Shown here: piece by piece, positions 38,760-48,020 of the stretch
Layout: every line of letters starts with the position of its first letter
How positions within the stretch are numbered: position 1 is the stretch's first letter
DNA from: Tomitella biformata AHU 1821
Lineage (GTDB): Bacteria; Actinomycetota; Actinomycetes; Mycobacteriales; Mycobacteriaceae
NCBI RefSeq assembly: GCF_000524475.1
Contig: NZ_BAVQ01000071.1
Coordinates: 62,001 to 126,000, forward strand
Length of the DNA stretch: 64,000 bases
Reading direction: 5' to 3'
Notes under the pieces: model-generated
What the model saw: only the letters and a program-made list of their open reading frames with translations
Database searches by the model: none
Told to the model about the DNA's origin: nothing
Program-made: the position numbers and the translations under genes

Positions 38760-39689
38760 ATGGAATTACGCATTTTCACCGAACCCCAGCAGGGCGCGAC
38801 GTACGACGATCTCCTCGCCGTCGCCCGCACCGCAGAGGAGTGCGGCTACGGCGCATTCTTCCGCTCCGACCACTACCTGGCCATGAACGCCGCCGGGCTG
38901 CCCGGCCCCACCGACGCGTGGATCACTTTGGCCGGCCTGGCTCGGGACACCTCAACGATCCGCCTGGGCACCCTCGTCACGTCGGCGACCTTCCGCTACC
39001 CGGGCCCCCTAGCCATCTCCGTGGCACAGGTCGACGCCATGAGCGACGGCCGGGTGGAGCTCGGTATCGGCGCCGGCTGGTTCGCCGAGGAGCACGCCGC
39101 CTACGGAATCCCTTTCCCCGCCCTCGGCGAGCGCTTTGACCGCCTCGAGGAGTCCCTAGCCGTGATCACCGGGCTGTGGACCACGCCCGACGGAGAACAG
39201 TTCAACCATGACGGCGTCCACTACCCGATCACCGACTCCCCCGCGCTGCCGAAGCCTCGTCAGCGTCCGCACCCGCCGATCGTGATTGGCGGGATGGGCA
39301 AGCGCCGCACCCCCGCGTTGGCCGCCCGCTACGCCGACGAGTTCAACCTGCCGTTCGCCGACGAGGCCACGACCCAGGCGCAGTTCGACGTCGTGCGCCG
39401 GGCGTGCGAGAGCGCTGGCCGCACCCCCGCAAGCCTCGCCCTGTCGAACGCCTTGGTGCTGTGCTGCGGCGAGAACGAGGCGGACATCGCGCGCCGGGCC
39501 GCAGTCATCGGCCGAGACGTGGACGAGCTCCGCGCGAACGGGCTCGCCGGCACGCCCCAGGAACTAGTGGACAAGCTCGGGCGCTACGCCGCGCTTGGCT
39601 CGCAGCGCGTCTACCTGCAGACCCTGGACCTGACGGACCTCGAGCACCTGCAGCTGGTTGCGGAACAGGTCATGCCCAAGCTGGGCTGA
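38760..39689 (+). CDS. LLM-class F420-dependent oxidoreductase
   Basis: A 309-residue luciferase-like TIM-barrel protein of the F420-dependent class common in actinobacteria. Features: MELRIFTEPQQGATYDDLLAVARTAEECGYGAFFRSDHY, TIRLGTLVTSATFRYPGPLAISVAQVDAMSDGRVELGIGAGWFAEEHAAYGIPFP (cofactor region), and HPPIVIGGMGKRRTPALAARYADEFNLPF. It reduces or oxidises an unknown substrate with F420. It is monocistronic: its own upstream region and a shared hairpin at the 3' side. A weak CACCCT sits seven bases before the ATG. Confidence 0.9.
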   Translation: MELRIFTEPQQGATYDDLLAVARTAEECGYGAFFRSDHYLAMNAAGLPGPTDAWITLAGLARDTSTIRLGTLVTSATFRYPGPLAISVAQVDAMSDGRVELGIGAGWFAEEHAAYGIPFPALGERFDRLEESLAVITGLWTTPDGEQFNHDGVHYPITDSPALPKPRQRPHPPIVIGGMGKRRTPALAARYADEFNLPFADEATTQAQFDVVRRACESAGRTPASLALSNALVLCCGENEADIARRAAVIGRDVDELRANGLAGTPQELVDKLGRYAALGSQRVYLQTLDLTDLEHLQLVAEQVMPKLG

Positions 39690-39720
39690 CCGCCCCCCGT
39701 CAGCCCACCGCCACTCGGTT

Positions 39721-39780
39721 CGCTCCACCTATTCAAGTCCGCCGACCTTGCACGGGCAGCAGACTCGAATAGGTGGAGCG
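39721..39780. terminator. Stem-loop between convergent LLM and ABC genes
   Basis: Arms 39721-39739 and 39762-39780 pair over 19 bp with one mismatch (outer part CGCTCCACCTATTC perfect), loop of 22 nt. No T tract. It lies 31 bases after one stop and 15 from the other. Confidence 0.65.
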
Positions 39781-39795
39781 GATCGCCGGAGACCC

Positions 39796-41667
39796 TCAAG
39801 CCGAGGGCGCGTCCGCGAACTGCGTGTTGTGCAGCTCCGTGTACCGCCCGCCCGCCGCGAGCAGCTCGGCGTGGGTGCCCCGCTCGATGATCCGGCCGGC
39901 CTCGAGCACGAGGATCATGTCCGCTGCCCGCACGGTGGACAGGCGGTGCGCGATCACCAGCGACGTCCGCCCTGCGAGTGCCTCGGCGAGGGCCTCCTGC
40001 ACGGCGGCCTCGGAGGTGGAGTCGAGGTGCGCGGTGGCCTCATCGAGAATCACCACGCGGGGGTGCGCCAGCAGGAGCCGGGCGATGGTCAGGCGCTGGC
40101 GCTCGCCGCCGGAGAGCCGGTAGCCGCGCTCGCCGATCACGGTGCCCAGACCGTCGGGCAGTGCCCGGACCAGCTCGGCGATGCGGGCCCGCTCGAGGGC
40201 GTGCCACAGCTCGTCGTCGGTGGCCTCGGGCCGGGCGAGCTGCAGGTTGCCGCGCACGGAGTCGTGGAACAGGTGCCCGTCTTGGGTGACCATGCCGACG
40301 GTGGCGCGGATGGACTCGGCAGTGAGGTCCCGCACGTCCGTACCGCCGATGCGCACCGCGCCGGTGTCCACGTCATAGAGACGGGGCAGCAGCTGCGCGA
40401 TGGTGGATTTGCCCGCGCCGGACGTGCCGACAAGGGCGATGAGCTGGCCGGGCTCGGCGCGGAAGGACACGTCGTGCAGCACCTCGACGCCGCCGCGCGA
40501 GTCCAGCACCGCGACGGATTCGAGCGAGGCCAGGGAGACCTTGTCCGCGGACGGGTAGGCGAAGCCGACCGTGTCGAACTCGATAGACACGGGGCCGTCG
40601 GGCACGGTGCCGGCGCCGGGACGGTCGGTGATCAGCGGCTTGAGGTCCAGGATCTCGAAGACCCGCTCGAAGCTGACGAGCGCGCTCATCACGTCGACGC
40701 GCGCGCTGGCCAGGGCGGTGAGCGGCGCGTAGAGGCGGGTCAGCAGCAGAGCCATCGAGACGACGGCGCCGGCCTCGAGTTCCCCGCGCAGCGCGTAAAA
40801 GCCGCCGAGTCCATAGACCAGCGCCAGGGCGAGGGCGGAGACGAGGGTGAGTGCCGTGATGAACACGGTCTGCACCATCGCGGACTTCACGCCGATATCG
40901 CGGACGCTCCGTGCGCGGGCGGCGAACTCCTCGGACTCCTGGTCGGGGCGGCCGAACAGCTTGACCAGCATGGCGCCGGGCGCGGAGAAGCGCTCGGTCA
41001 TCTGGTTGCCCATCACCGCGTTGTACTCGGCAGCCGCGCGGCTGTAGGTGGCCAGCCTGGTGCCCATCCGGCGCGCGGGCAGCACGAAGATTGGCAGGAG
41101 GATCAGCGCCAGCACCGTGATCTGCCAGGAGATCGAGACCATCACGACGAGCGTGACGACGAGCATCACGATGTTCGACGCGACCCCGGACAGCGTCGTG
41201 CTGAACGCGCGCTGCGCCCCGATCACATCATTGTTCAGTCGGCTGACAAGTGCGCCGGTGCGGGTGCGGGTGAAGAACGCGATGGGCATCTTCTGCACGT
41301 GGTTGAACACGGCGCTGCGCATGTCCAGGATCAGGTTCTCGCCGATGTTGGAGGAGAGCCAGCGCGAGACGATCGACAGCGCTGCCTCGACCACCGCGAT
41401 CACGGCGATCACCACCGCGAGCCACACGACGACGCTGACGGCGTCGGCCTTGACGATCGCGTCGACGACCCGGCCGGCGAGGATCGGCGTCGCGACGGCC
41501 AGCACGGCCGTGATCACCGACAACAGTAGGAACCACAGCAGTTGTGTCCGGTGCGGCCGCGCGAACCCACCGATGCGCCGCAGTGTCTTCTTCGAGAACG
41601 GCCGCTTGTCGGTCTCCGCCATCATCGCCTGGTACATCGCCGAGCGGGCGATCGAATCCATGCTCAT
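39796..41667 (-). CDS. ABC exporter, fused membrane and ATPase domains
   Basis: A 623-residue half-transporter of the MsbA/lipid-drug exporter type that works as a homo- or heterodimer. Six membrane helices cover about residues 40-320. The ATPase has Walker A GTSGAGKST (414-422), the Q-loop VTQDGHLF, signature LSGGERQR (518-525), Walker B VVILDEAT (538-545) and the H-loop AHRLST. AGGA lies seven bases before the ATG. It follows the SRPBCC gene by 81 bases on the same strand. Substrate unknown; lipid or drug export is typical of the family. Confidence 0.93.
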   Translation of the reverse strand: MSMDSIARSAMYQAMMAETDKRPFSKKTLRRIGGFARPHRTQLLWFLLLSVITAVLAVATPILAGRVVDAIVKADAVSVVVWLAVVIAVIAVVEAALSIVSRWLSSNIGENLILDMRSAVFNHVQKMPIAFFTRTRTGALVSRLNNDVIGAQRAFSTTLSGVASNIVMLVVTLVVMVSISWQITVLALILLPIFVLPARRMGTRLATYSRAAAEYNAVMGNQMTERFSAPGAMLVKLFGRPDQESEEFAARARSVRDIGVKSAMVQTVFITALTLVSALALALVYGLGGFYALRGELEAGAVVSMALLLTRLYAPLTALASARVDVMSALVSFERVFEILDLKPLITDRPGAGTVPDGPVSIEFDTVGFAYPSADKVSLASLESVAVLDSRGGVEVLHDVSFRAEPGQLIALVGTSGAGKSTIAQLLPRLYDVDTGAVRIGGTDVRDLTAESIRATVGMVTQDGHLFHDSVRGNLQLARPEATDDELWHALERARIAELVRALPDGLGTVIGERGYRLSGGERQRLTIARLLLAHPRVVILDEATAHLDSTSEAAVQEALAEALAGRTSLVIAHRLSTVRAADMILVLEAGRIIERGTHAELLAAGGRYTELHNTQFADAPSA

Positions 41668-41748
41668 TTTTCGTCCTGTTGCCGAGCAGGTGGCCAGAGC
41701 CGATGTGGCGGGCTGGCCAGGTACTGCAGTACCCGACCAGCCTAGAGA

Positions 41749-42210
41749 TCAGTCTTGCGGGTTCGCCCGGTGGTGCTCTTCGATGGCCTTGCGCAGATTC
41801 TGCTCGGTCTGCCGGATCGCGATCTGAATGGCCGGCTCCACGATTTTGGCGAGCGCCTTACCGGCGAACCCGCCAGGGAACTCGTAGCCGAAATCCACGG
41901 AGAGCTCGGTCTTCTCGGCGTCGACGGCGCGGAACCGCCAGCTGGAGTTGTTTCTCATCCCCTCGTAGGACGTGAGGGTGATGACCTCGTCCTGCCCCCA
42001 CTCCGTGCAGCGGATCTTGGACTTCATCGCCTTCGGCCCGAGCTGCATCACCACGTCGAACTCCGCACCGAGCCCGCTGTCCTGGGCCCCGATGGGCTCG
42101 AACTTGGTGACGCCGAACATCCAGTCGGGGACGTTGCGGTGATCGTCGACGAACGCGAACGCGACACTGACCGGCACCTGTGCGACGGCAGAGATCTGAA
42201 TCAGGCCCAT
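41749..42210 (-). CDS. SRPBCC-family (START-like) protein
   Basis: A 153-residue lipid/hydrophobic-ligand-binding fold: MGLIQISAVAQVPVSVAFAFVDDHRNVPDWMFGVTKFEPIG, then beta strands GAEFDVVMQLGP and WRFRAVDAEKTELSVDFGYEFPGG, and a long C-terminal helix. Such proteins carry or modify polyketide-like or lipid ligands. ATG 42210 has GAGG eight bases upstream, which decides the start over longer ones. It is upstream of the ABC exporter, perhaps cotranscribed. Confidence 0.88.
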   Translation of the reverse strand: MGLIQISAVAQVPVSVAFAFVDDHRNVPDWMFGVTKFEPIGAQDSGLGAEFDVVMQLGPKAMKSKIRCTEWGQDEVITLTSYEGMRNNSSWRFRAVDAEKTELSVDFGYEFPGGFAGKALAKIVEPAIQIAIRQTEQNLRKAIEEHHRANPQD

Positions 42211-42342
42211 GCTCTTACCTCGTGTTCGATGCGGTTGATACCGGTGGTCAACTACACGCTGACGGTACGTCAATTAGTAGCCAGGCGCGTGTCACGGCGG
42301 CCAGCTCCACCAAGATCGCGGCGGCCGGGGCCGGCGCTCCAC

Positions 42343-42348
42343 TAGCCT
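42343..42348 (+). promoter_or_regulatory. -10 element for the leaderless rhomboid-like gene
   Basis: TAGCCT, six bases, then ATG 42355. The GAGG in the spacer is too close to serve as a normal RBS. Confidence 0.45.
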
Positions 42349-42354
42349 GAGGCG

Positions 42355-43026
42355 ATGCCCCGGCCCGCCGCGCTGCCCCGCCTCGTGTGGGACTACCTGC
42401 GGCGCGCGCCCGGCACTTTCATCTGGCTGGCGATCCTGCTGGCGACGACCGTCTTCCTGCATCGCCTGCCATCGACGGTGGCGGAGCACGTCCTGGGCAA
42501 CCGCTCGACAAACCTGCACCACCTGGCAGAGGACCCGTGGCGGGTGCTGATCAGTAGCGCCTTCTGGCTCGACGGTGGCGGCTGGCTCCTCTACCTGCTC
42601 ATCTTCAACCTGATCCACGTGCCGGCCGAGCGGTGGCTGCGAACCTGGCGCTGGCTGTTCGTCTGCGTGTTCGTCCATGTGAGCGCCACCTACATCAGTG
42701 AGGGCGTCCTGTACTGGGCCATCAACCACGGGGAGGCGTCGGAGCAGTCGGAGTTCGCCCTTGACGTCGGCGTCAGCTACGCCCTCGTCGGCGTCGCCGC
42801 CGTGCTCGTCTACCGGATCGCCACGCCGTGGCGGTACTACTATCTGGCCGCGCTGACGACGCTGATGACGGTGCCGCTACTCGTTGACCTGAACTTCACT
42901 GCCATCGGGCATTTCGCGTCCTTATTCTTGGGCCTGGCCTGCTATCCGCTCACGCGCGGCCGTGGCGGGGTCTGGAACCCCGCCACGGCGATCCGCTCAT
43001 GGCGGGTTAGAGGGTCCGGGAGATGA
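42355..43026 (+). CDS. Rhomboid-like membrane protein
   Basis: A 223-residue protein with about six helices. It matches the actinobacterial rhomboid-like group: LLIFNLIHVPAERWLRTWRWLFVCVFVHVSATYISEG, then DVGVSYALVG with a GxS site at Ser141, and IGHFASLFLG with His186 in the position of the rhomboid dyad. So intramembrane proteolysis is possible but not certain. Its 3' end overlaps the convergent acyl-CoA dehydrogenase gene by 20 bases. Confidence 0.75.
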   Translation: MPRPAALPRLVWDYLRRAPGTFIWLAILLATTVFLHRLPSTVAEHVLGNRSTNLHHLAEDPWRVLISSAFWLDGGGWLLYLLIFNLIHVPAERWLRTWRWLFVCVFVHVSATYISEGVLYWAINHGEASEQSEFALDVGVSYALVGVAAVLVYRIATPWRYYYLAALTTLMTVPLLVDLNFTAIGHFASLFLGLACYPLTRGRGGVWNPATAIRSWRVRGSGR

Positions 43027-44179
43027 GGTCCTTCATGACCTCGTTGGAGCCAGCGTAGATGCGCTGGATCCGCGCGTCGGCATACATCTGGGCGATGGGG
43101 TACTCCAGGACGTAGCCGTATCCGCCGTGCAGCTGCACGCACCGGTCGATCACGGCGCACTGCTGGTCCGTCAGCCAGTACTTGGCCATGGCCGCGGTGG
43201 TCGCGTCGAGCTCCCCGTTCAGGTGCGAGGCGATGCAGTCGTCGATGAACGTGCGCCCGACGGCGGCCAGCGTGGCGCACTCGGCCAGCTCGAAGCGGGT
43301 GTTCTGCAAGTCGAACAGCGTCCCGCCGAACATGGTGCGGGACTTGGTGTACTCGACGGTGATCGCCACCGCGCGCTCCATGGCGGCGACGGCCGCGACG
43401 CCGCAGATCAACCGCTCGGTCCGCAGTTGCTCCATGAGCTGGATGAAGCCCCGGCCCTCCACCTCGCCGAGCAGGTTCGCGACCGGCACGCGGAGCCCGT
43501 CGAAGTTCAGCTCGGTCGTGTCCTGGCCCTTCTGTCCGACCTTGTCGAGGATGCGGCCGCGCTCGAAGCCGGGGGTGGCCCCGTCTTTCTGGCCCACTTC
43601 CGCCACGATCAGCGAGACGCCGCGCGCGCCCAGCGACGGGTCGGTCTTGGCGGCGATTATCACGACGTCGCAGTTGTGGCCGTTGGAGATGAAGGTCTTC
43701 GAGCCGCTGATCACGTACTCGTCGCCGTCGCGGATAGCCTTGGTCGCGATGTTCTGCAGGTCGGAGCCGGTGCCGGGCTCGGTCATGGCGATCGCGCCGA
43801 CCCACTCGCCGCTGGCGAGCTTGGGCAGCCAGTCCAGCTTCTGCTCGTGGCTGGCGTACGCGTTGAGGTAGTGCGGCACGATGCCGGAGTGCACGCCCAG
43901 CTGCAGCGCGTGGTCCCCAGCCATGACCTGCTCGTGGAACAGGACCGCGTCGTGCGCGAAAGTGCCTCCGCCGCCGCCATATTCGGTGGGGATCGACATG
44001 CTCGCCAGACCCAGGTCGCCCAGCGCGCGATAGACGGATTTATCCGGGAAGCCCTGCTTCGCGTACTTCCCCTGGTTCGGCGTGACCTCCTTGGCGAAGA
44101 AGTGGCGCGCGAGGTCGGCCACCGCCGACAGCTCGTCGTCCATCCAGCGTGCGGTCCTAGCCGAGGTCTTGGGGGCCAT
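43007..44179 (-). CDS. Acyl-CoA dehydrogenase (long-chain type)
   Basis: A 390-residue FAD enzyme of fatty-acid beta-oxidation. Features: AIAMTEPGTGSDLQNIAT and ISGSKTFISNG (FAD/substrate), QLHGGYGYVLEYPIAQMYADARIQRIYAGSNEVMKDLI (C-terminal FAD part). The position of the medium-chain catalytic Glu (YEG) is YAG here, so the base is more likely the Glu in LRTERLICG, as in long-chain/isovaleryl members. It is divergent from a TetR gene with an 18-bp palindrome between them, which suggests repression by that regulator. GGAGATAGGCG precedes the ATG. Confidence 0.92.
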   Translation of the reverse strand: MAPKTSARTARWMDDELSAVADLARHFFAKEVTPNQGKYAKQGFPDKSVYRALGDLGLASMSIPTEYGGGGGTFAHDAVLFHEQVMAGDHALQLGVHSGIVPHYLNAYASHEQKLDWLPKLASGEWVGAIAMTEPGTGSDLQNIATKAIRDGDEYVISGSKTFISNGHNCDVVIIAAKTDPSLGARGVSLIVAEVGQKDGATPGFERGRILDKVGQKGQDTTELNFDGLRVPVANLLGEVEGRGFIQLMEQLRTERLICGVAAVAAMERAVAITVEYTKSRTMFGGTLFDLQNTRFELAECATLAAVGRTFIDDCIASHLNGELDATTAAMAKYWLTDQQCAVIDRCVQLHGGYGYVLEYPIAQMYADARIQRIYAGSNEVMKDLISRTL

Positions 44180-44242
44180 CGCCTATCTCCATCTCATCTT
44201 CGTTGGCAGATTGAAAGTAATTGGCGGGACTAGCTGATTCGG

Positions 44243-44260
44243 TGTCACCGATCGGTGACA
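44243..44260. promoter_or_regulatory. 18-bp palindromic operator between acyl-CoA dehydrogenase and TetR genes
   Basis: TGTCACCGATCGGTGACA is a perfect palindrome, 10 bases before the TetR start codon and 63 bases before the dehydrogenase start. It is the obvious operator for the TetR regulator controlling both directions. Confidence 0.75.
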
Positions 44261-44270
44261 GGATGGGGCC

Positions 44271-44921
44271 ATGCCCGCACCCCGCACCCGCCGCCAGCCT
44301 GGGCGCTGGGTCGGCCAGGAACCGGAGGACCGCCGCGCCGCCCGCCGCGCGATGCTCCTGGAGGCCGGCCTCCAGCTGATGGGCACGGAGGGCGCCGCCG
44401 CCGCCACCATGCGCGCCACCTGCCGCCAGGCCGGGCTGACCGAGCGGTACTTCTACGAGAGCTTCGAGACCCGTGACGACCTCGTGGTGGCGGTGCTCGA
44501 CGCCGTCGTGCTCGGCGCCCGCGACACCCTCTTGGGCGCGTTGGCGGATGGGCCCGAGGACCCGGAACTGCTGGTCCGACACGTCATCAAGGCCTTCACC
44601 AGCTATGTCGCGAGGGATCGGCGTCGTGGCCGGATCATGTTCGTCGAGGCCCAGTCCGTGCCGGAGTTGCAGGACCGTGGCAAAGAGCTCATCGAGCTTT
44701 TCACCGCCCCCCTGGGCCCCGTGCTGGCCGTCCTCAGCGGGGCGGAGGAAGAACCCGACGCCGTCACGGTGCAGTTCAACTCCATCGCGATCTTCGGCGC
44801 GCTCGCCTTCCTCTACCAGGACTGGCTGACCGGCTCGGCCCGCATCTCGCAGCGCCGCATCGTGGAGCACGTCTCCCAGATCATTGAGGCCTTCGCGAGG
44901 GTCGACAGCACGCCGATCTAG
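44271..44921 (+). CDS. TetR-family regulator
   Basis: A 216-residue repressor with an N-terminal helix-turn-helix (about residues 24-68: LEAGLQLMGTEGAAAATMRATCRQAGLTERYFYESFETRDDL) and a C-terminal ligand domain. The ATG has GGATGGGG just upstream, overlapping the edge of the palindrome, so binding would block its own expression. Divergence from an acyl-CoA dehydrogenase suggests it senses an acyl-CoA, as FadR/TetR types do; the ligand is inferred. Confidence 0.88.
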   Translation: MPAPRTRRQPGRWVGQEPEDRRAARRAMLLEAGLQLMGTEGAAAATMRATCRQAGLTERYFYESFETRDDLVVAVLDAVVLGARDTLLGALADGPEDPELLVRHVIKAFTSYVARDRRRGRIMFVEAQSVPELQDRGKELIELFTAPLGPVLAVLSGAEEEPDAVTVQFNSIAIFGALAFLYQDWLTGSARISQRRIVEHVSQIIEAFARVDSTPI

Positions 44922-44932
44922 AGTTCTGAGCT

Positions 44933-45127
44933 CTAGACCAGGCCCCGCCGGATCCGCTGTGCCGTATACGCGGCCACGCCCATCCCCGTCGCCAGGATCA
45001 GCGCCAGGCCCGCGTACTGCCAGACCCCGATGAACAGGGCGAAGACGCCGGCGGCCCACAGGAACACGGCCCCAATGACGCCGAGCACGACGGCCAACCT
45101 CAAAACGCCCGCCGCCACCCGCCTCAT
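44933..45127 (-). CDS. Small two-helix membrane protein
   Basis: A 64-residue protein with two hydrophobic helices (VLRLAVVLGVIGAVFLWAAGVFALFIGVW and YAGLALILATGMGVAAYT) and a basic end (QRIRRGLV). ATG 45127 has GGAGAGG six bases upstream, which supports it over a start 24 bases earlier. Function unknown. It is convergent with the TetR gene (11-base gap). Confidence 0.6.
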   Translation of the reverse strand: MRRVAAGVLRLAVVLGVIGAVFLWAAGVFALFIGVWQYAGLALILATGMGVAAYTAQRIRRGLV

Positions 45128-45255
45128 CGCCAACCTCTCCCTCAATGCCACCGAGCACCCCGGCCCAAGGCACCGAGGCTACCGGCCGAGTCTGTTGATT
45201 CACTGAGGGAATCACCTGGCCGTATGCGGCGATCTCACGTCGCTCTAGTCCGCAG

Positions 45256-47076
45256 TCAGGCGTCGGCAGGCTCAAGGGCACTCGGCTCGAGAACCCCGCC
45301 CACGACGTCGGGGCCGAACATCTCCTCGATCTCGGCCGCGTACTTCTCGGCGATCGGCTTCCGACGCAGCTTCATCGTCAGCGTCAGCTCGTCGCCGCCC
45401 GGCTCCCAGAAGATGGGCAGGATGCGGAAGCGCTTGAGCTGCTCGGGCCTCGAGAGCCCCGCGTTGCCGGCCGCGATGGCCGCCTGGACCTGCGCGATGA
45501 TGCCGGCGTCCGCGGCGAGCACCGCGGCGTCGTGCGCCAGGCCGCTCTGCGCGGAATAAGCGGCCCCCGCGTCACTGTTGAGCGACACCAGCGCGGCGTT
45601 GAAGCGGCGGCCGTCGCCGATGGTGGCGACCTCGCCGATGAGCGCGGACTCCGCCTTCATCGCATTCTCGATGGCGGAGGGGGACATGTTCTTGCCCGCG
45701 GCGTTGATGATCAGCTCCTTCTTGCGGTCCACCACCCGCACGTAGCCGTCCGCGTCGATCGTCACGACGTCGCCGCTGTGCAGCCAGCCGTCGGCGTCGA
45801 TAGTCTCCGCGGTCTGCTCGGGCGCGCCGCGGTAGCCGCGCATCACCAGCGGGCCGCGGACCAACAGTTCGCCGTCGGCGGCAACCTTGAACTCCATGCC
45901 GGGCACGGGCTTTCCGACGGTGCCCAGCTTGGCGGGCGGCACCTGCGCGGCCGAGGCGATGCAGGTGAGCTCGGACATGCCCCAGATCTCGGAGATGTTC
46001 AGGCCCAGCGCCGCGAAGAACGTCAGTGTCTCGATCGGGATGGGCGCGGCGCCGGAGATGGCCCACTTCAGCTCGCCGAAGCCCAGCTTGGCACGCAGCG
46101 CGGCGAGCACCATGCCGTCCGCCTTGGCGAACTCCTCCTCGAGCTCGGCGGGCACAGCCTGCTCGGCGCGCAGCAGCGCAAAACGCTTGGCGGCCACGCC
46201 CATCGCCCACTGCAGAGCCTGCTTGCGGGCCGGCTCCGGCTCGCCCTCAATCGCCATCTCCACGGCGTACTTGAGCTTCTCCCACACGCGCGGCACGGAG
46301 CCCCAGATGGTCGGCTTGCAGTCGGCGAGACCCGCGGCGATCAGGCTCGGATCGGCGACCACGGTGACCTGCACGCCGTACACGATCTGGAAGTACAGGC
46401 AGGTCAGGCGGTCCGCGATGTGCGCGGACGGCATGTAGGAGGTGATGCGGTCCCCGAACTCGACGGGCAGGACCTGGCCGACGGCGTCCGTCTCGAATAG
46501 CAGCGCCCGGTGGGTGGTCTCGACGCCCTTGGGGTTGCCGGTGGTCCCAGAGGTGTAGATCAGGGTCGCGATGTCGTCCGCCTCGACGGCGCGCCAACTG
46601 GCCTCGAAGTCGAAATCAGCCTGGCCCAGCGTCTTCAGCTCGGCCAGGGCGATCGTGCCTGCCGGAGCCTCGGACGGCTCCACATCAACCACGACGATCT
46701 TGTCGAGCGCCAGCCCGGCCTCCTGAATCCGGGTGACGTACTGCGCCTCACAGACCACGACCTTCGCGCCGGCATTGCCCAGCACGTACGCGATAGCGCT
46801 GGGGGCCAAGGAGTTATAGATCGAGAACGACGTCGCGCCGGCGTGCAGCGCGCCGACGTCCACGGGGTAGAAGTCGATGCGGTTGGTCATCATCAGCGCG
46901 ACGGTGTCCCCGCGGCGCACGCCCAACGCGCTCAGACCGGCGGCGATCTGGCGGACCTGCTCGCCGTACTCGCGCCAGGTCAGCGACTGCGCGGCGCCGA
47001 CGGTGCGCACAGCGGTCGCGTCGGGGTCGATGGCGGCGACGCGTTGGAAAGCCTCGCACAGGGTTGTATCAGTCAT
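45256..47076 (-). CDS. Long-chain fatty-acid--CoA ligase (FadD type)
   Basis: A 606-residue AMP-forming acyl-CoA synthetase: TLIYTSGTTGNPKGVE (P-loop), SYMPSAHIADRLTCLYF, WGMSELT, DGWLHSGDVVTIDADGYVRVVDRKKELIINAAGKNMSP and a C-terminal KLRRKPIAEKY lysine. It matches the FadD11/FadD15 type of acyl-CoA ligases acting on long-chain acids. Its ATG overlaps the SDR stop (ATGA). It is the last gene of the five-gene operon starting at 51554 and would activate the acid product. Confidence 0.92.
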   Translation of the reverse strand: MTDTTLCEAFQRVAAIDPDATAVRTVGAAQSLTWREYGEQVRQIAAGLSALGVRRGDTVALMMTNRIDFYPVDVGALHAGATSFSIYNSLAPSAIAYVLGNAGAKVVVCEAQYVTRIQEAGLALDKIVVVDVEPSEAPAGTIALAELKTLGQADFDFEASWRAVEADDIATLIYTSGTTGNPKGVETTHRALLFETDAVGQVLPVEFGDRITSYMPSAHIADRLTCLYFQIVYGVQVTVVADPSLIAAGLADCKPTIWGSVPRVWEKLKYAVEMAIEGEPEPARKQALQWAMGVAAKRFALLRAEQAVPAELEEEFAKADGMVLAALRAKLGFGELKWAISGAAPIPIETLTFFAALGLNISEIWGMSELTCIASAAQVPPAKLGTVGKPVPGMEFKVAADGELLVRGPLVMRGYRGAPEQTAETIDADGWLHSGDVVTIDADGYVRVVDRKKELIINAAGKNMSPSAIENAMKAESALIGEVATIGDGRRFNAALVSLNSDAGAAYSAQSGLAHDAAVLAADAGIIAQVQAAIAAGNAGLSRPEQLKRFRILPIFWEPGGDELTLTMKLRRKPIAEKYAAEIEEMFGPDVVGGVLEPSALEPADA

Positions 47077-48020
47077 CGGTTCACTCGCTTGTCGGGTTGT
47101 GGTTGAGATGCGGGCCGCGCTGTCCTGCTGCGGCTTTCGAGGTCGCGGATCAGGTGGTGCAACTTCGCGTCGGCGGCGAGGACGCCGTCGGCGAGCACGT
47201 TGACGAAGCCGCGGCCCAGGGCCCAGGGCTCCCACGCTGCGGGTGCCATGACGCGGCCGGCGCGGCGTTCGATAGCCCGGCCGATGACCTCGGCAGCCTT
47301 GTCCGCGGACATGCGACGGCTGAGCACACCCGGCAGCCGGGCGTCGAGAGCGCGGCCGAACTGGTCGTCGTCGAGGGTCGCCGAGGCCAGCGCGGTATCG
47401 ACCATGCCGAAGTACACGACCCCGGCGGTGGCTCCGTTCGCGGCGACCTCGAGGCGCAGCGCGCGGCCCAACTGCTCCACGGCGGCCTTGCTGATCATGT
47501 ACGGCGCGCCGCCAGGGCCCGGGGTGAACGCCGCCCCGGAGGAGATGACGACCAGGTGGCCCGCGCGCGCGATCACCTCGTCGACGGTGGCGTGCACGGT
47601 GTTGAATGTGCCTGTGATGTTGATGTCCATGACGCGGTCGAAGTCCGCCGGGTCGATGGTGCGCAGCGTCGCAGGGGAGGGCGTGACGCCGGCGTTCGCG
47701 ATGACGACGTCGATGCCGCCGACGCGCCGGACGATCTCGGCCACCGCGTCGGCCATCGCGGCGCGGTCGCGGATGTCCGCGGTCACGGTGACCACGCGGT
47801 CCCCGCCCAGAGCCGAGTCGGCGGCCTTGAGCCCGGACGCGCTGACGTCGATCAGAGCGACCGTCGCGCCCTGGCGGTGCAGCCGGCGCGCGAGTGCCAG
47901 GCCGATACCGTCCGCACCGCCGGTGATGAGCACGACCTTGCCGGCCACATCCAGGCGCCTGCCGCCGGGGATCGGCAACCCCAGATCACGCAGGATGCCT
48001 GCGGCCGATTGGAAACCCAT
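47073..48020 (-). CDS. Short-chain dehydrogenase/reductase
   Basis: A 315-residue classical SDR: TGGADGIGLALARRL (NAD(P) site), IANAG, the catalytic ISSGAAF Ser and PYMISKAA Tyr/Lys. The extra N-terminus MGFQSAAGILRDLGLPIPGGRRLDVAGK and a long C-terminal tail resemble the SDRs that accompany mymA-type operons (SadH). It should interconvert an alcohol and a ketone or aldehyde. ATG 48020 overlaps the stop of the reductase gene (TGATG); it is coupled to the FadD gene downstream. Confidence 0.88.
   Translation of the reverse strand: MGFQSAAGILRDLGLPIPGGRRLDVAGKVVLITGGADGIGLALARRLHRQGATVALIDVSASGLKAADSALGGDRVVTVTADIRDRAAMADAVAEIVRRVGGIDVVIANAGVTPSPATLRTIDPADFDRVMDINITGTFNTVHATVDEVIARAGHLVVISSGAAFTPGPGGAPYMISKAAVEQLGRALRLEVAANGATAGVVYFGMVDTALASATLDDDQFGRALDARLPGVLSRRMSADKAAEVIGRAIERRAGRVMAPAAWEPWALGRGFVNVLADGVLAADAKLHHLIRDLESRSRTARPASQPQPDKRVNR

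Noticed and set aside
44157-45281. A 374-codon minus-strand frame opposite the TetR gene
   Set aside because: Antisense to TetR; no RBS, no domain, and it overlaps the palindromic operator.
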